Below, in pieces: positions 1 to 6,792 of a stretch of 17,393 nt of DNA (its first letter is position 1; each line of letters starts with the position of its first letter). Source of the stretch: Bacilli bacterium (GTDB lineage: Bacteria > Bacillota_I > Bacilli_A > RF39 > UBA660); the NCBI GenBank assembly GCA_900772415.1, contig CAAHEC010000002.1, forward strand, positions 1 to 17,393. Direction: 5' to 3'. The translations under genes were made by a program, and so were the position numbers. The notes beneath the pieces are model-generated. The model was not told the DNA's origin. It saw nothing but the letters and a program-made list of their open reading frames with translations, and ran no database searches.

Positions 1-1794
1 CGTGAAGGATTTAGTTTGCCAGAACAAAAAGAAAGATTAGAAGCATATTGTAAATTTAATGATTATAATATTGTTGAATACTATAAAGATGCTGGTATAA
101 GTGCTAAAACTGGGAATCATAGACCCGAATATGAAAGAATGTTAGAAGATGGTAAAAACGGAAAAATAAATATGTTTATTGCTCTTAAATTAGATAGAGT
201 TACTCGTAGTGTTAAAGATTGGGAATCCTTAATTGAATTTACTGAAAAATATAATATAGACCTAGCACTTGTAAATGATAAGATTGATACTACTACTGCC
301 AATGGTAAAATGGTATCTCGTATTATGATGAGTGTATCTCAAAATGAAATAGAAAGAACTAGCGAAAGAACAATTATAGGTTTAGAAGGTGCTATTAAAC
401 AAGGACATATTCCTGCAAGAGCTCCACTCGGCTATAAACATGTTGATAAAGTTTTAGTACCTGACCCTCTAACTAAAGATATTGTAATAAGAATATTTAA
501 TTTATATTTTGAAGGTTGGACTTATTTTAGAATAGCAAACTTATTTAATGAAGAAAAAGTCTTAGGTAAAACAAATTGGTATGATTCTGGAATACTAAAA
601 ATTATATCTAATGTAATTTATAAAGGAGATTATATTCAAGGAAAGACAACTAATAATCCAAGATATTTTAGTAATGTTGTTGAATCGCTTGTATCAAAAG
701 AACTATGGGAAAATTGCCAAGTTCAAAAGAAAAAGAATCAAAGAAATTATATGAGAAGTCAAACTTATATCTTCTTACAAAAATTAAAATGTCCAAAATG
801 TGGAAGAATACTTGCTGGTGGTGCTTCACACAAAATTAAAGCAAATAAATGGTATTTTTACTATCGTTGTGAAAATTGTAAAAATAATATTAAAGAAACT
901 GATATAGAAGAATCTATCAAACATATTTTAAGTGATATTTTAGAATACGATAATGTTGTTAATGAATTCTTCTTACCTATGTTAAAAAATAAACTAAATA
1001 ATAATAAACCAGATTATGAAAAAGAGATTAAGAATTTAGAAAGAAAAAAAGATAAAGTTAAAGAAGCATTTCTAAATGACTTATTCACTATTGAAGAAGT
1101 TAAAACTAAAACTGAAATAATTGATAAACAAATAAACGATATGAAAAATAAAATATTGGAAAATGAAACTGCTGAACAATTAGATTTTACAGTTGATGAT
1201 ATTTTATTAAAAAGAGACATGGATTTTATAAATAAAGTTAAATATCCTATTTCATATTATGCCTTTAATGATTGTTGGGATTTACTTGATAGAGAAATAA
1301 AAGCAGATATAGTTATGAGATTTATAGATAATATTGAACTAGAATCTAAAGGAAAAAGTTATTCAGTTAAACAAGTTGATTTTAGAAGTACAATGTATGA
1401 AGATTTTAAAAAGTTATATGAACTTGGATATATAGATACAAAAAGAAAAATGACTTGTGAAAATGATGGCGTTTCCATTGATACATTTGTTAGATATAGT
1501 GAATATCTACCTGCTAAACAAGTAATGCAAAACTTATATAGATTAAATCAATGTTATGAGGTTGATTTATATAAAGGAACATTTTATAAAGATACTTGTA
1601 AATTAGATTTCTCACCCTTCTTCAAAAAAGGTGATGTTCCAATAAGAGTATTTCCACTACAAAAAGATACTGGTAAAGATTTATTAAGTATGGGAATGCT
1701 TGTTACAAAAGAAAATACTCTTGATGTAAAAGTTGATAATTTAAGAGATTTATTTGAATGTATTCCACAAGAAGTAACAGAAGATGATTTCTAA
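1..1794 (+). CDS. Large serine recombinase of an integrative element (5' end outside window)
   Basis: This is a site-specific DNA recombinase that would integrate and excise the mobile element by serine chemistry. The reading frame is open from base 1 (R-E-G-F-S-L-P-E-Q), which matches the stretch just after the catalytic serine motif of this family, so the N-terminus and catalytic Ser lie upstream of the window and TTG at 16 is not the real start. Visible parts, counted from that TTG: the rest of the resolvase fold (LDRVTRS near 58, then an S-x-x-Q-N-E-I-E-R helix), the recombinase domain around 130-230, a zinc ribbon with two CxxC pairs (CPKC near 258, CENC near 286), a charged coiled coil at about 335-390, and a C-terminal extension of about 170 residues. 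With a relaxase gene next door it resembles the TnpX/TnpZ arrangement of Tn4451 elements. I am confident of the family; the exact subfamily is inference. Confidence 0.93.
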   Translation, partial: REGFSLPEQKERLEAYCKFNDYNIVEYYKDAGISAKTGNHRPEYERMLEDGKNGKINMFIALKLDRVTRSVKDWESLIEFTEKYNIDLALVNDKIDTTTANGKMVSRIMMSVSQNEIERTSERTIIGLEGAIKQGHIPARAPLGYKHVDKVLVPDPLTKDIVIRIFNLYFEGWTYFRIANLFNEEKVLGKTNWYDSGILKIISNVIYKGDYIQGKTTNNPRYFSNVVESLVSKELWENCQVQKKKNQRNYMRSQTYIFLQKLKCPKCGRILAGGASHKIKANKWYFYYRCENCKNNIKETDIEESIKHILSDILEYDNVVNEFFLPMLKNKLNNNKPDYEKEIKNLERKKDKVKEAFLNDLFTIEEVKTKTEIIDKQINDMKNKILENETAEQLDFTVDDILLKRDMDFINKVKYPISYYAFNDCWDLLDREIKADIVMRFIDNIELESKGKSYSVKQVDFRSTMYEDFKKLYELGYIDTKRKMTCENDGVSIDTFVRYSEYLPAKQVMQNLYRLNQCYEVDLYKGTFYKDTCKLDFSPFFKKGDVPIRVFPLQKDTGKDLLSMGMLVTKENTLDVKVDNLRDLFECIPQEVTEDDF

Positions 1795-1807
1795 AATGTG
1801 TGGCACG

Positions 1808-1960
1808 TTTTGCGAGTTTACTCGTGAAAGTGGCGATAGTTAATAAAACGGATTCTAAGGTGTTAAACCTTAGCCCACTGGATATTTTGTATGCAATGCG
1901 TACGAAATTCCTAGGGGGTTAGAAATTTTGAATGAACAAAATGGCCACTCCAGTGGTCAC
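1808..1960 (+). other. Putative oriT (RSA-like) hairpin cluster before the relaxase gene
   Basis: The gap between recombinase and relaxase is visibly richer in G and C than the genes around it and holds four inverted repeats. These are CGAG/CTCG (1813-1824), CTAAGGT/ACCTTAG around GTTAA (1855-1873), a ten-pair stem with two G-T pairs around AAT (1885-1907), and TGGCCACT/AGTGGTCA (1942-1959). The second hairpin contains GTGTTA (1860-1865). The nick region of MobV plasmids also has a GTGTTA-like core inside an inverted repeat, and Tn4451 carries its RSA site directly upstream of tnpZ. The transfer-origin assignment is therefore inferred from position and structure; no nick site is proven. Confidence 0.6.
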
Positions 1961-1979
1961 CTCTAGAAAGGAGGAAAAA

Positions 1980-3326
1980 ATGTCAGAACTTGCTTATTCA
2001 TTACATTTAGGTAGTGATAAAAATAGAAAAAACATATCTAAACAAAATTGTAAAAATAATTTAAGTGGAACAACATCGTTACCTAATAATGCTATTCAAA
2101 ATGTAAGACAATTATCAAAAGTAGATAAGCATAATTATAGAAAATATGATGACAATCAAAAACTAATTGAAATAGTTAGAGGAACTTCTTCTCCACTAGA
2201 TGATGTTAAGGAACTTTATTTAAGTGAGTTTGAAGAAGCAAGATTAGAATACAATTCTAAACAATCTAGACCTAGTCGTATGATAGATAATTATTTTGAT
2301 AATGTATCAAATAACGAAAAAAAAGATCTTGCTTGTGAAATAATTCTTGAACTTGGAGATAAAGAATATTGGGATACCAAAGATGAAATTTTTAAAAAGA
2401 GAATGTCTGAAGTATATAAAAAACAAGTAGATGATTTAGAAATGCTTGTTCCAAATTTTAAAGTAGCTAGTGCTATTATTCATTATGATGAAACAAGCCC
2501 ACACTTGCATATTGTTGGTGTTCCAATTAAATATAAGAATAAAAATGGTATGGAAAAACAAGTTGGTAAATCTGATGTGTTCACTAAAGAATCATTAATT
2601 AGATTGCAAGATAAAATGAGAACTTTATGTATTGAAGAGTTTAATCAAGTATATAGTTTAAATTCAACTCTAAAGCAAAAACAAAAAGGTAGAAATAGAG
2701 ATATTCATGTATCTGATATGGATAACTATATTGAAATGAAAAAACAAATTGAAAAGAATACTGAAAACTTGAAACAAGCAAACAAAAAATCTAATGAATT
2801 AAAAAGTAATTCAAAAGATATAAAAAATAAAATTGATAAACTTAAAATATCTAAACTTAATAAAGATAATTATATTTTATCAAAAGAAGATAAGGATTCT
2901 TTTATCGACTTTATCGAACAAGTAGATAATACTAGTAAAGAATATGATAAAATACAAACACTGTCTAATACACTAGTTAATGCTCACGAACAATTAAAAG
3001 ATAAGAATAATAAGATTAAAACTTTAAGTGAAAATAATGAAGCACTTAATTTAAGAGTTAAGACTTTAAATAATACGATTAAAGAAAAAGATAATGAAAT
3101 ATCATTTTTAAAATCTAAAATACATGATATACAAAATACCCTTAATTATTGGAAAGATAAGTTTGAAAAACTAATATTATTTCTACATAGCAAACTTCAT
3201 AGTTGGTATAATAAAGATGATAAATATATTGATGTTGTTAATGATATGTATGAAGATAATGTTTTAGATGAAGATGACATCGAAATTTTAGATTTAAGTA
3301 AAGAAAAAGATGATTTCGAACGATAA
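1980..3326 (+). CDS. MobV/Pre-family relaxase (mobilization protein, TnpZ-like)
   Basis: The protein is a plasmid-recombination/mobilization relaxase, which nicks oriT and leads the single strand to a conjugation machine supplied by another element. The 448-aa product carries the family's metal-binding signature H-Y-D-E-T-S-P-H-L-H at residues 168-177, followed by a basic stretch. From about residue 245 onward it is a long lysine- and asparagine-rich coiled coil, ending in an acidic tail. I chose ATG 1980 because AAAGGAGG sits six bases upstream. The frame continues up to ATG 1932, but that start has no good ribosome site and lies in the hairpin cluster. There is no type IV secretion gene in view, so the element would be mobilizable rather than self-transmissible. 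The stop codon lies inside the terminator hairpin at 3306-3334. Confidence 0.9.
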   Translation: MSELAYSLHLGSDKNRKNISKQNCKNNLSGTTSLPNNAIQNVRQLSKVDKHNYRKYDDNQKLIEIVRGTSSPLDDVKELYLSEFEEARLEYNSKQSRPSRMIDNYFDNVSNNEKKDLACEIILELGDKEYWDTKDEIFKKRMSEVYKKQVDDLEMLVPNFKVASAIIHYDETSPHLHIVGVPIKYKNKNGMEKQVGKSDVFTKESLIRLQDKMRTLCIEEFNQVYSLNSTLKQKQKGRNRDIHVSDMDNYIEMKKQIEKNTENLKQANKKSNELKSNSKDIKNKIDKLKISKLNKDNYILSKEDKDSFIDFIEQVDNTSKEYDKIQTLSNTLVNAHEQLKDKNNKIKTLSENNEALNLRVKTLNNTIKEKDNEISFLKSKIHDIQNTLNYWKDKFEKLILFLHSKLHSWYNKDDKYIDVVNDMYEDNVLDEDDIEILDLSKEKDDFER

Positions 3327-3346
3327 TCATCTTTTATTAAATTTTT
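3306..3346. terminator. Bidirectional intrinsic terminator between convergent genes
   Basis: A perfect nine-pair stem AAAGATGAT/ATCATCTTT (3306-3314 with 3326-3334) encloses an 11-base loop. T-rich sequence follows on the plus strand and an A-run precedes it, giving a T-run on the minus strand. It ends the relaxase transcript and can also stop the convergent 229-aa gene. Confidence 0.75.
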
Positions 3347-4026
3347 CTTAACTTTCTCTCTAATTTTTTTTCATATGATGTAACAGGATATCCATCTACT
3401 TTGGCACCTATGGGTATTGTCACTTCTTTACCATTTTTATGTTTAACAAAGTTTTCAATATCTTCATCTGCTAAATATATTAATTCAAATGGTAAACCAA
3501 CTTGTCTAGAAATAATCTCTCTTGTTTTATCACTCAAACTATAACCATCTACATTTTCTCTTTTTTTACCTAGTACTATTAATGTATCAATTTCAGCATC
3601 ATCAAAATATGTACCACTTTGAAATTTTTCTATTTCCTCTTCTTTATTAATGAAAGCCCATTGTAAAGTTAATAGTCCTTCATCGTCATCTTTAGTAGTA
3701 TAAAAAACCGTTGGTTCACCATATTCTTCACTTAATATTGAATAGAAATCACTTAAAGCAGCCATTTTTTCACCAAGCGAACTACCACAATGATTAGAAC
3801 CCACACTAATTCTTAAAAACTCGTTTTCAGAAAATTTAAAATAAAATGGTAACCATTGTCCATTAAACATGTATTCTCCATTATTCTTTCTATATGAGGA
3901 TAAATACTTACCGCTTGGAATTTCTATATATGTTGAACCATAAAAATCAATTTTATCTCCTAATTTTTTCTTTAATCTACTTGCTAATAAACTGCAATCT
4001 TCCGCCTTTGAAAATAACTCACTCAT
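3337..4026 (-). CDS. Hypothetical protein, 229 aa, no recognised family
   Basis: I do not recognise this protein. It is soluble, with no signal peptide or membrane segment, charged, and less Asn/Ile-rich than its AT-rich neighbours. It has an N-terminal helix with K-rich RLKKKLG near 17, a mixed alpha/beta centre with aromatic residues (W near 58 and 123), a SNHCGSS segment near 77, and a very basic C-terminus (KKLERKLRKI). The start is ATG at 4026, with AGGGAGG nine bases upstream. A strong promoter of its own (4056-4084) drives it, so it is not only read through from the gene pair behind it. It sits convergent to the relaxase and could be mobile-element cargo or a host gene at the junction; the sequence does not decide this. 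Confidence 0.75.
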   Translation of the reverse strand: MSELFSKAEDCSLLASRLKKKLGDKIDFYGSTYIEIPSGKYLSSYRKNNGEYMFNGQWLPFYFKFSENEFLRISVGSNHCGSSLGEKMAALSDFYSILSEEYGEPTVFYTTKDDDEGLLTLQWAFINKEEEIEKFQSGTYFDDAEIDTLIVLGKKRENVDGYSLSDKTREIISRQVGLPFELIYLADEDIENFVKHKNGKEVTIPIGAKVDGYPVTSYEKKLERKLRKI

Positions 4027-4055
4027 CTATAAAACCTCCCTAAATAACTATAAAT

Positions 4056-4084
4056 ATTATAGCATAATTATTTTTTTATGTTAA
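4056..4084 (-). promoter_or_regulatory. Promoter of the 229-aa gene
   Basis: On the minus strand, TTAACA and TATAAT are separated by 17 bases, and a TG one base before the -10 makes it an extended -10 promoter. The -35 lies inside the 3' end of the upstream membrane-protein gene. Confidence 0.8.
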
Positions 4085-4667
4085 TATATTCATTATATAT
4101 TTCATTAATATAATATTTTAAATAATTTCTATAAGATATATTTAAAATTATATAAATTAGAATTAAAGCTATAAAACAATAAATGCATATTTTTATTTCT
4201 ATATGTTCTAATAAAAAGAAAACAAAAAGAATTATTATATTTGTGAATACTAAATGAACAGCAATATCCCTAATTAATATTTCATCATCTCTTATGCCTT
4301 GTATTTTATTAATATTTTTAACCTTGCAATAAATATCAGAATAAAAATCATTTTTCTTGTGATTTTTATTAATAACACTTTTTTTGCTAATGTATGTTTG
4401 CCATTTTTTAAAAGGTTCGTTAAATATTAATAAAAATTTGTATTTTCTATTTCTTTCATAAAAGAACAAAATATCAAAAAGATAAATTATTAATAATATA
4501 CTGCCTATAAAAAGGAATACATATTTCCAATTATCTATTATTATATGAAATAAATTCATATATTTAAAAACTTTTCCTACCACATAAAAAATTAATAAAT
4601 CAATTAGCCCAATAACCAAAGATACTTTAAAGTATTTATTAATTCTAAATCCAAAATTATCCATCAT
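4068..4667 (-). CDS. Four-helix membrane protein coupled to the MBL protein
   Basis: The 199-aa protein has four hydrophobic helices at roughly residues 14-34, 44-66, 132-155 and 158-176. Between helices two and three is a basic cytoplasmic-type loop of about 65 residues (KKSVINKNHKK region). I recognise no catalytic motif or named family. It overlaps the end of the metallo-beta-lactamase gene by 11 bases (or 8 if the second of two adjacent ATGs is used), with GGGAG eight bases ahead, so it is translationally coupled to that gene and the two products very likely act together. A soluble hydrolase paired with a small multi-pass protein is an arrangement common among phage-defence effectors, but that role is inference only; a transporter or envelope protein is also possible. 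Confidence 0.8.
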   Translation of the reverse strand: MMDNFGFRINKYFKVSLVIGLIDLLIFYVVGKVFKYMNLFHIIIDNWKYVFLFIGSILLIIYLFDILFFYERNRKYKFLLIFNEPFKKWQTYISKKSVINKNHKKNDFYSDIYCKVKNINKIQGIRDDEILIRDIAVHLVFTNIIILFVFFLLEHIEIKICIYCFIALILIYIILNISYRNYLKYYINEIYNEYINIKK

Positions 4668-5553
4668 ATTCTAAACTCCCTATATAAGTATATCCATCTA
4701 AATTTTTCCCATAAATCATTTTTAAATTTGATGGTGCTGTCTTATAATTAGTATTACTTACAAAAAAGTCTGCGGTATTATCTTCACAAACAATCACAAT
4801 GTCCTTAGCAGTATTTTGTGTTATAGTTTCATATCCAGTATAATAATCTAAATTTTCACTAGGTGCTTCTCCAATTATAATTATTTTTGGTTTTATTTTT
4901 TCTAATATTTCATTGGGTATTCTTCCGCTACTTCTACCATGATGAGAGGCAAATACTATATCTGCTTTAATCCAATCAACTTTATCTTTTATATTGTTCA
5001 TAAAATCAGTTTCCAAATCACCAAACCAATATGCCGTAATATTATTATTTAAAGAATATGTTATTATTGGACATATATTATTCGGACTATCACCATTTTT
5101 TGCGTCCTGTAGAGCATTAAGAAAATCAGCATTTGATCTATCAGGCCATTTAATGTTTATTCCAGACGATCCTCTTGTATCATCAGTTTGATTCATCCAT
5201 TTTCTAGAACATCCTTTATAAATATAAAATGCTTTGTCTGAATCTCTTAATTCACAATATTTTTTAAAATCATCAGTTTTATCTTCCTTTGTCGCTTCAT
5301 TTTTAACACAATAAAAGTTAGGAATAGAAAAGTTATCGCTTAAAAATTTTAAACCTCTAATATGATCATCATCTGGGTGGGTAGAAATTAGTCTAGTTAT
5401 ACTTTTATATTTACTTTCGTTTATAAGTTCATTAAGTATAGAATTCTTATTTTCTTCATCAATACAACAATCAATAATTGTAAAATTGTCACTACTATGT
5501 TTAATATAAAACATATCACCATTATTAGTAGAAAAAGATTTAATTTTAACCAT
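4657..5553 (-). CDS. ComEC/Rec2-like metallo-beta-lactamase-fold hydrolase, stand-alone
   Basis: The 298-aa soluble protein has a metallo-beta-lactamase fold. The metal-binding motif H-P-D-D-D-H is at residues 59-64 (the HxDxDH form of ComEC-type domains), a further metal ligand Asp is at 179 in GDL, and A-S-H-H-G is at 203-206, the typical ComEC signature. It lacks the competence membrane channel of real ComEC, so it is an independent hydrolase; the substrate (nucleic acid, nucleotide or another phosphoester) is unknown. The start is ATG 5553 with AAAGGAGG seven bases upstream and an extended -10 promoter behind it. It is first in a two-gene operon with the overlapping membrane-protein gene, and divergent from the structured leader RNA at 5652. 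Confidence 0.85.
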   Translation of the reverse strand: MVKIKSFSTNNGDMFYIKHSSDNFTIIDCCIDEENKNSILNELINESKYKSITRLISTHPDDDHIRGLKFLSDNFSIPNFYCVKNEATKEDKTDDFKKYCELRDSDKAFYIYKGCSRKWMNQTDDTRGSSGINIKWPDRSNADFLNALQDAKNGDSPNNICPIITYSLNNNITAYWFGDLETDFMNNIKDKVDWIKADIVFASHHGRSSGRIPNEILEKIKPKIIIIGEAPSENLDYYTGYETITQNTAKDIVIVCEDNTADFFVSNTNYKTAPSNLKMIYGKNLDGYTYIGSLEYDG

Positions 5554-5590
5554 ATATAACCTCCTTTATGGCATAAGTGTTTTGTCATAT

Positions 5591-5599
5591 ATTGTACCA
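5591..5599 (-). promoter_or_regulatory. Extended -10 promoter of the MBL/membrane-protein operon
   Basis: The minus strand reads TGGTACAAT, a TG-N-TACAAT extended -10, about 40 bases before the ATG. No good -35 is present. It lies about 20 bp from the -35 of the divergent promoter at 5618. Confidence 0.6.
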
Positions 5600-5617
5600 T
5601 AAAATGAAGATTTTTTG

Positions 5618-5645
5618 TTGAATTATGCTAAATTTATGTTAAAAT
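5618..5645 (+). promoter_or_regulatory. Promoter of the structured leader RNA
   Basis: TTGAAT (5618-5623) and TAAAAT (5640-5645) are spaced by 16 bases, with TG one base ahead of the -10. The expected transcript start is near 5652. An 11-bp-phased direct repeat, TTATG(C/T)TAAA at 5623-5632 and 5634-5643, fills the spacer and -10 and could be an operator. Confidence 0.65.
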
Positions 5646-5651
5646 GTAATT

Positions 5652-5757
5652 AGTGATTAGTTGTTTATCAACAACTTAAGGAGTTTCAAATATCTTTATT
5701 TACCGCTCCATTTGAAATCAACTTACGATCTTAATTGTTCGTAAGTTTTTATTTTTA
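5652..5757 (+). ncRNA. Structured leader RNA with possible pseudoknot and intrinsic terminator
   Basis: Directly after the promoter come three perfect stems. Hairpin 1 is AGTTGTT/AACAACT (5659-5676). A helix pairs TTTCAAAT with ATTTGAAA (5684-5691 with 5710-5717). The terminator pairs AACTTACGA with TCGTAAGTT (5720-5747) and is followed by TTTTTATTTTT. GGAG (5680-5683) can also pair with CTCC (5706-5709); with the second helix this has the order A-B-A'-B', an H-type pseudoknot. AACTTA at 5673-5678 repeats the terminator's 5' arm and could compete for TAAGTT, giving a weak antiterminator. It may be a transcription attenuator for the 75-aa gene or a free small RNA of about 100 nt. It matches no riboswitch class I know. 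Confidence 0.6.
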
Positions 5758-5768
5758 TAAAAAACTTT

Positions 5769-5801
5769 AAAAGTTCTCTTATCACAGAAAGGAGGACTTT
5801 T
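5769..5801 (+). promoter_or_regulatory. Hairpin that sequesters the Shine-Dalgarno site
   Basis: AAAAGTTCTC (5769-5778) pairs with GAGGACTTTT (5792-5801), ten pairs with one G-U, burying most of the ribosome site GGAGG (5791-5795) of the 75-aa gene. A competing small stem, AACTT/AAGTT (5763-5775), would open it. This makes translational control likely in addition to the terminator upstream. Confidence 0.6.
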
Positions 5802-5804
5802 TTC

Positions 5805-6032
5805 ATGCTTGAATTTAAAGTAATTGAAAATTTAAAACCTAATAAAGGTTTAACCGACATTTTAAAAGAATTTAAATATAAGGTTAAATTAGGACAAACA
5901 AAAACTATCTTGCACACCAACCTACAAGTAGTAATACCTACTGAATACCAGATTACATATCCTACTACTCTTACAATACTTGAATACAAAGTTAATGAAA
6001 TATCAAATAAGCCTTTTTATATTAAAGAATAA
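5805..6032 (+). CDS. Small protein of unknown function (75 aa) behind a structured leader
   Basis: I do not recognise this protein. It is soluble and lysine-rich. It has a short helix near residues 16-25 (TDILKEFKYK), then a run of alternating hydrophobic residues from about 30 to 65 (ILHTNLQVVIP, TLTILEYKV) that reads as several beta strands. There is no membrane segment, cysteine or known DNA-binding motif. It looks real because ATG 5805 follows GAAAGGAGG at good spacing and the gene has its own promoter and an elaborate leader. It is the only plus-strand gene right of the relaxase, divergent from the MBL operon. It could be a regulator or recombination accessory factor of the mobile element, but nothing in the sequence proves this. 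Confidence 0.65.
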   Translation: MLEFKVIENLKPNKGLTDILKEFKYKVKLGQTKTILHTNLQVVIPTEYQITYPTTLTILEYKVNEISNKPFYIKE

Positions 6033-6069
6033 ATATTTCTATCAAATTATCTTTACATTTTATATTTTT

Positions 6070-6091
6070 AAAGCAAAGTTTCTTTGCTTTT
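6070..6091 (+). terminator. Hairpin after the 75-aa gene, possible terminator
   Basis: A nine-pair stem AAAGCAAAG/CTTTGCTTT with a TTT loop lies 37 bases past the stop codon. Only four T residues close it, so as an intrinsic terminator it is weak. Confidence 0.4.
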
Positions 6092-6144
6092 GAAAAGACT
6101 ACTAAATATTATTTTTCTAACTAACTACTAATTTGTAATTTGAA

Positions 6145-6564
6145 TTACTTTATCTTTTTTCTTTTTATTAAGTTAATGCCTATTACTATAAGTATTATCG
6201 ATGGTAACAAAAACTCAATACTTCTAATTATTACATTTAAATAAAATGGAGCTGAATTCATATACCAATGTAAATAATCAATATCCAATACAACTAAATA
6301 TAATAATATTAATAATAATGCTACGAATAATAAAATTAACCCTATAATTTTTTGGACTTCTAACTTTTCTTTTTTTATTAGTTTTCTAACAATATAAGTT
6401 ATAGAAATTGATAGATATTCAAATATAGCAAATATAGATATTAAATATAAAGATGTTAATAATGTTGGCACATTACCAAAATGATAAATACTAAATATTT
6501 CTGCAAATATAAATGTTAAAGCTAATATAATAATACTCAATATTATAATTTTTTTCTTATTCAT
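6145..6564 (-). CDS. Small four-helix membrane protein, unknown function
   Basis: The 139-aa product has four predicted membrane helices at about residues 5-24, 34-56, 70-93 and 107-133. A short basic loop (KLIKKEKLEVQK) separates the second and third, and it ends in a basic tail (IKRKKIK). Lysines at the N-terminus and in the loop suggest both ends face the cytoplasm. No family or active site is recognised. The start is ATG 6564 with GGAGG seven bases upstream. It stands alone: the next gene on the same strand starts 228 bases away, and I see no convincing promoter for it. It could be an immunity or envelope protein or a lineage-specific membrane protein. Confidence 0.65.
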   Translation of the reverse strand: MNKKKIIILSIIILALTFIFAEIFSIYHFGNVPTLLTSLYLISIFAIFEYLSISITYIVRKLIKKEKLEVQKIIGLILLFVALLLILLYLVVLDIDYLHWYMNSAPFYLNVIIRSIEFLLPSIILIVIGINLIKRKKIK

Positions 6565-6792
6565 AATTAATCCTCCATTTCAACAAATAACTTTTTTTCA
6601 TTATCATATATCAAATTTTTTCATTTCTTTAAGTTTTTTTTCAATAATTTAATTAAAATTTATATCTAACATATATAACCGCATCTTTAAAATAATATCT
6701 ATTAAATTCAAAATTAACAAAATATCAGATATATTTATTTATAAAACTATACAGTCAATTACATGATTAAGCAGTAAAATTTTATTCATATA

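Noticed and set aside
1932..1979. Upstream in-frame ATG as the relaxase start
   Set aside because: It lacks a good ribosome site and lies in the hairpin block, while ATG 1980 has AAAGGAGG at ideal spacing.
5680..5710. Tetrahydrofolate riboswitch, because of GGAG and a CCGCTCC end
   Set aside because: The spacing is only about 30 bases and the conserved inner helices of that aptamer are absent.
5723..5989. 88-codon minus-strand open frame
   Set aside because: It runs antisense through the leader RNA and the 75-aa gene, and lacks a ribosome site; the plus-strand gene is better supported.
5652..6032. Type III toxin-antitoxin locus (pseudoknot RNA, terminator, toxin)
   Set aside because: The layout is similar, but there are no tandem RNA repeats and 75 aa is far too short for a ToxN-type nuclease.
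6600..6792. Remnant of a small minus-strand gene
   Set aside because: Short readable stretches exist in two frames, but stops break them and no ribosome site or family match supports a pseudogene. The stretch otherwise shows only AT-rich sequence.
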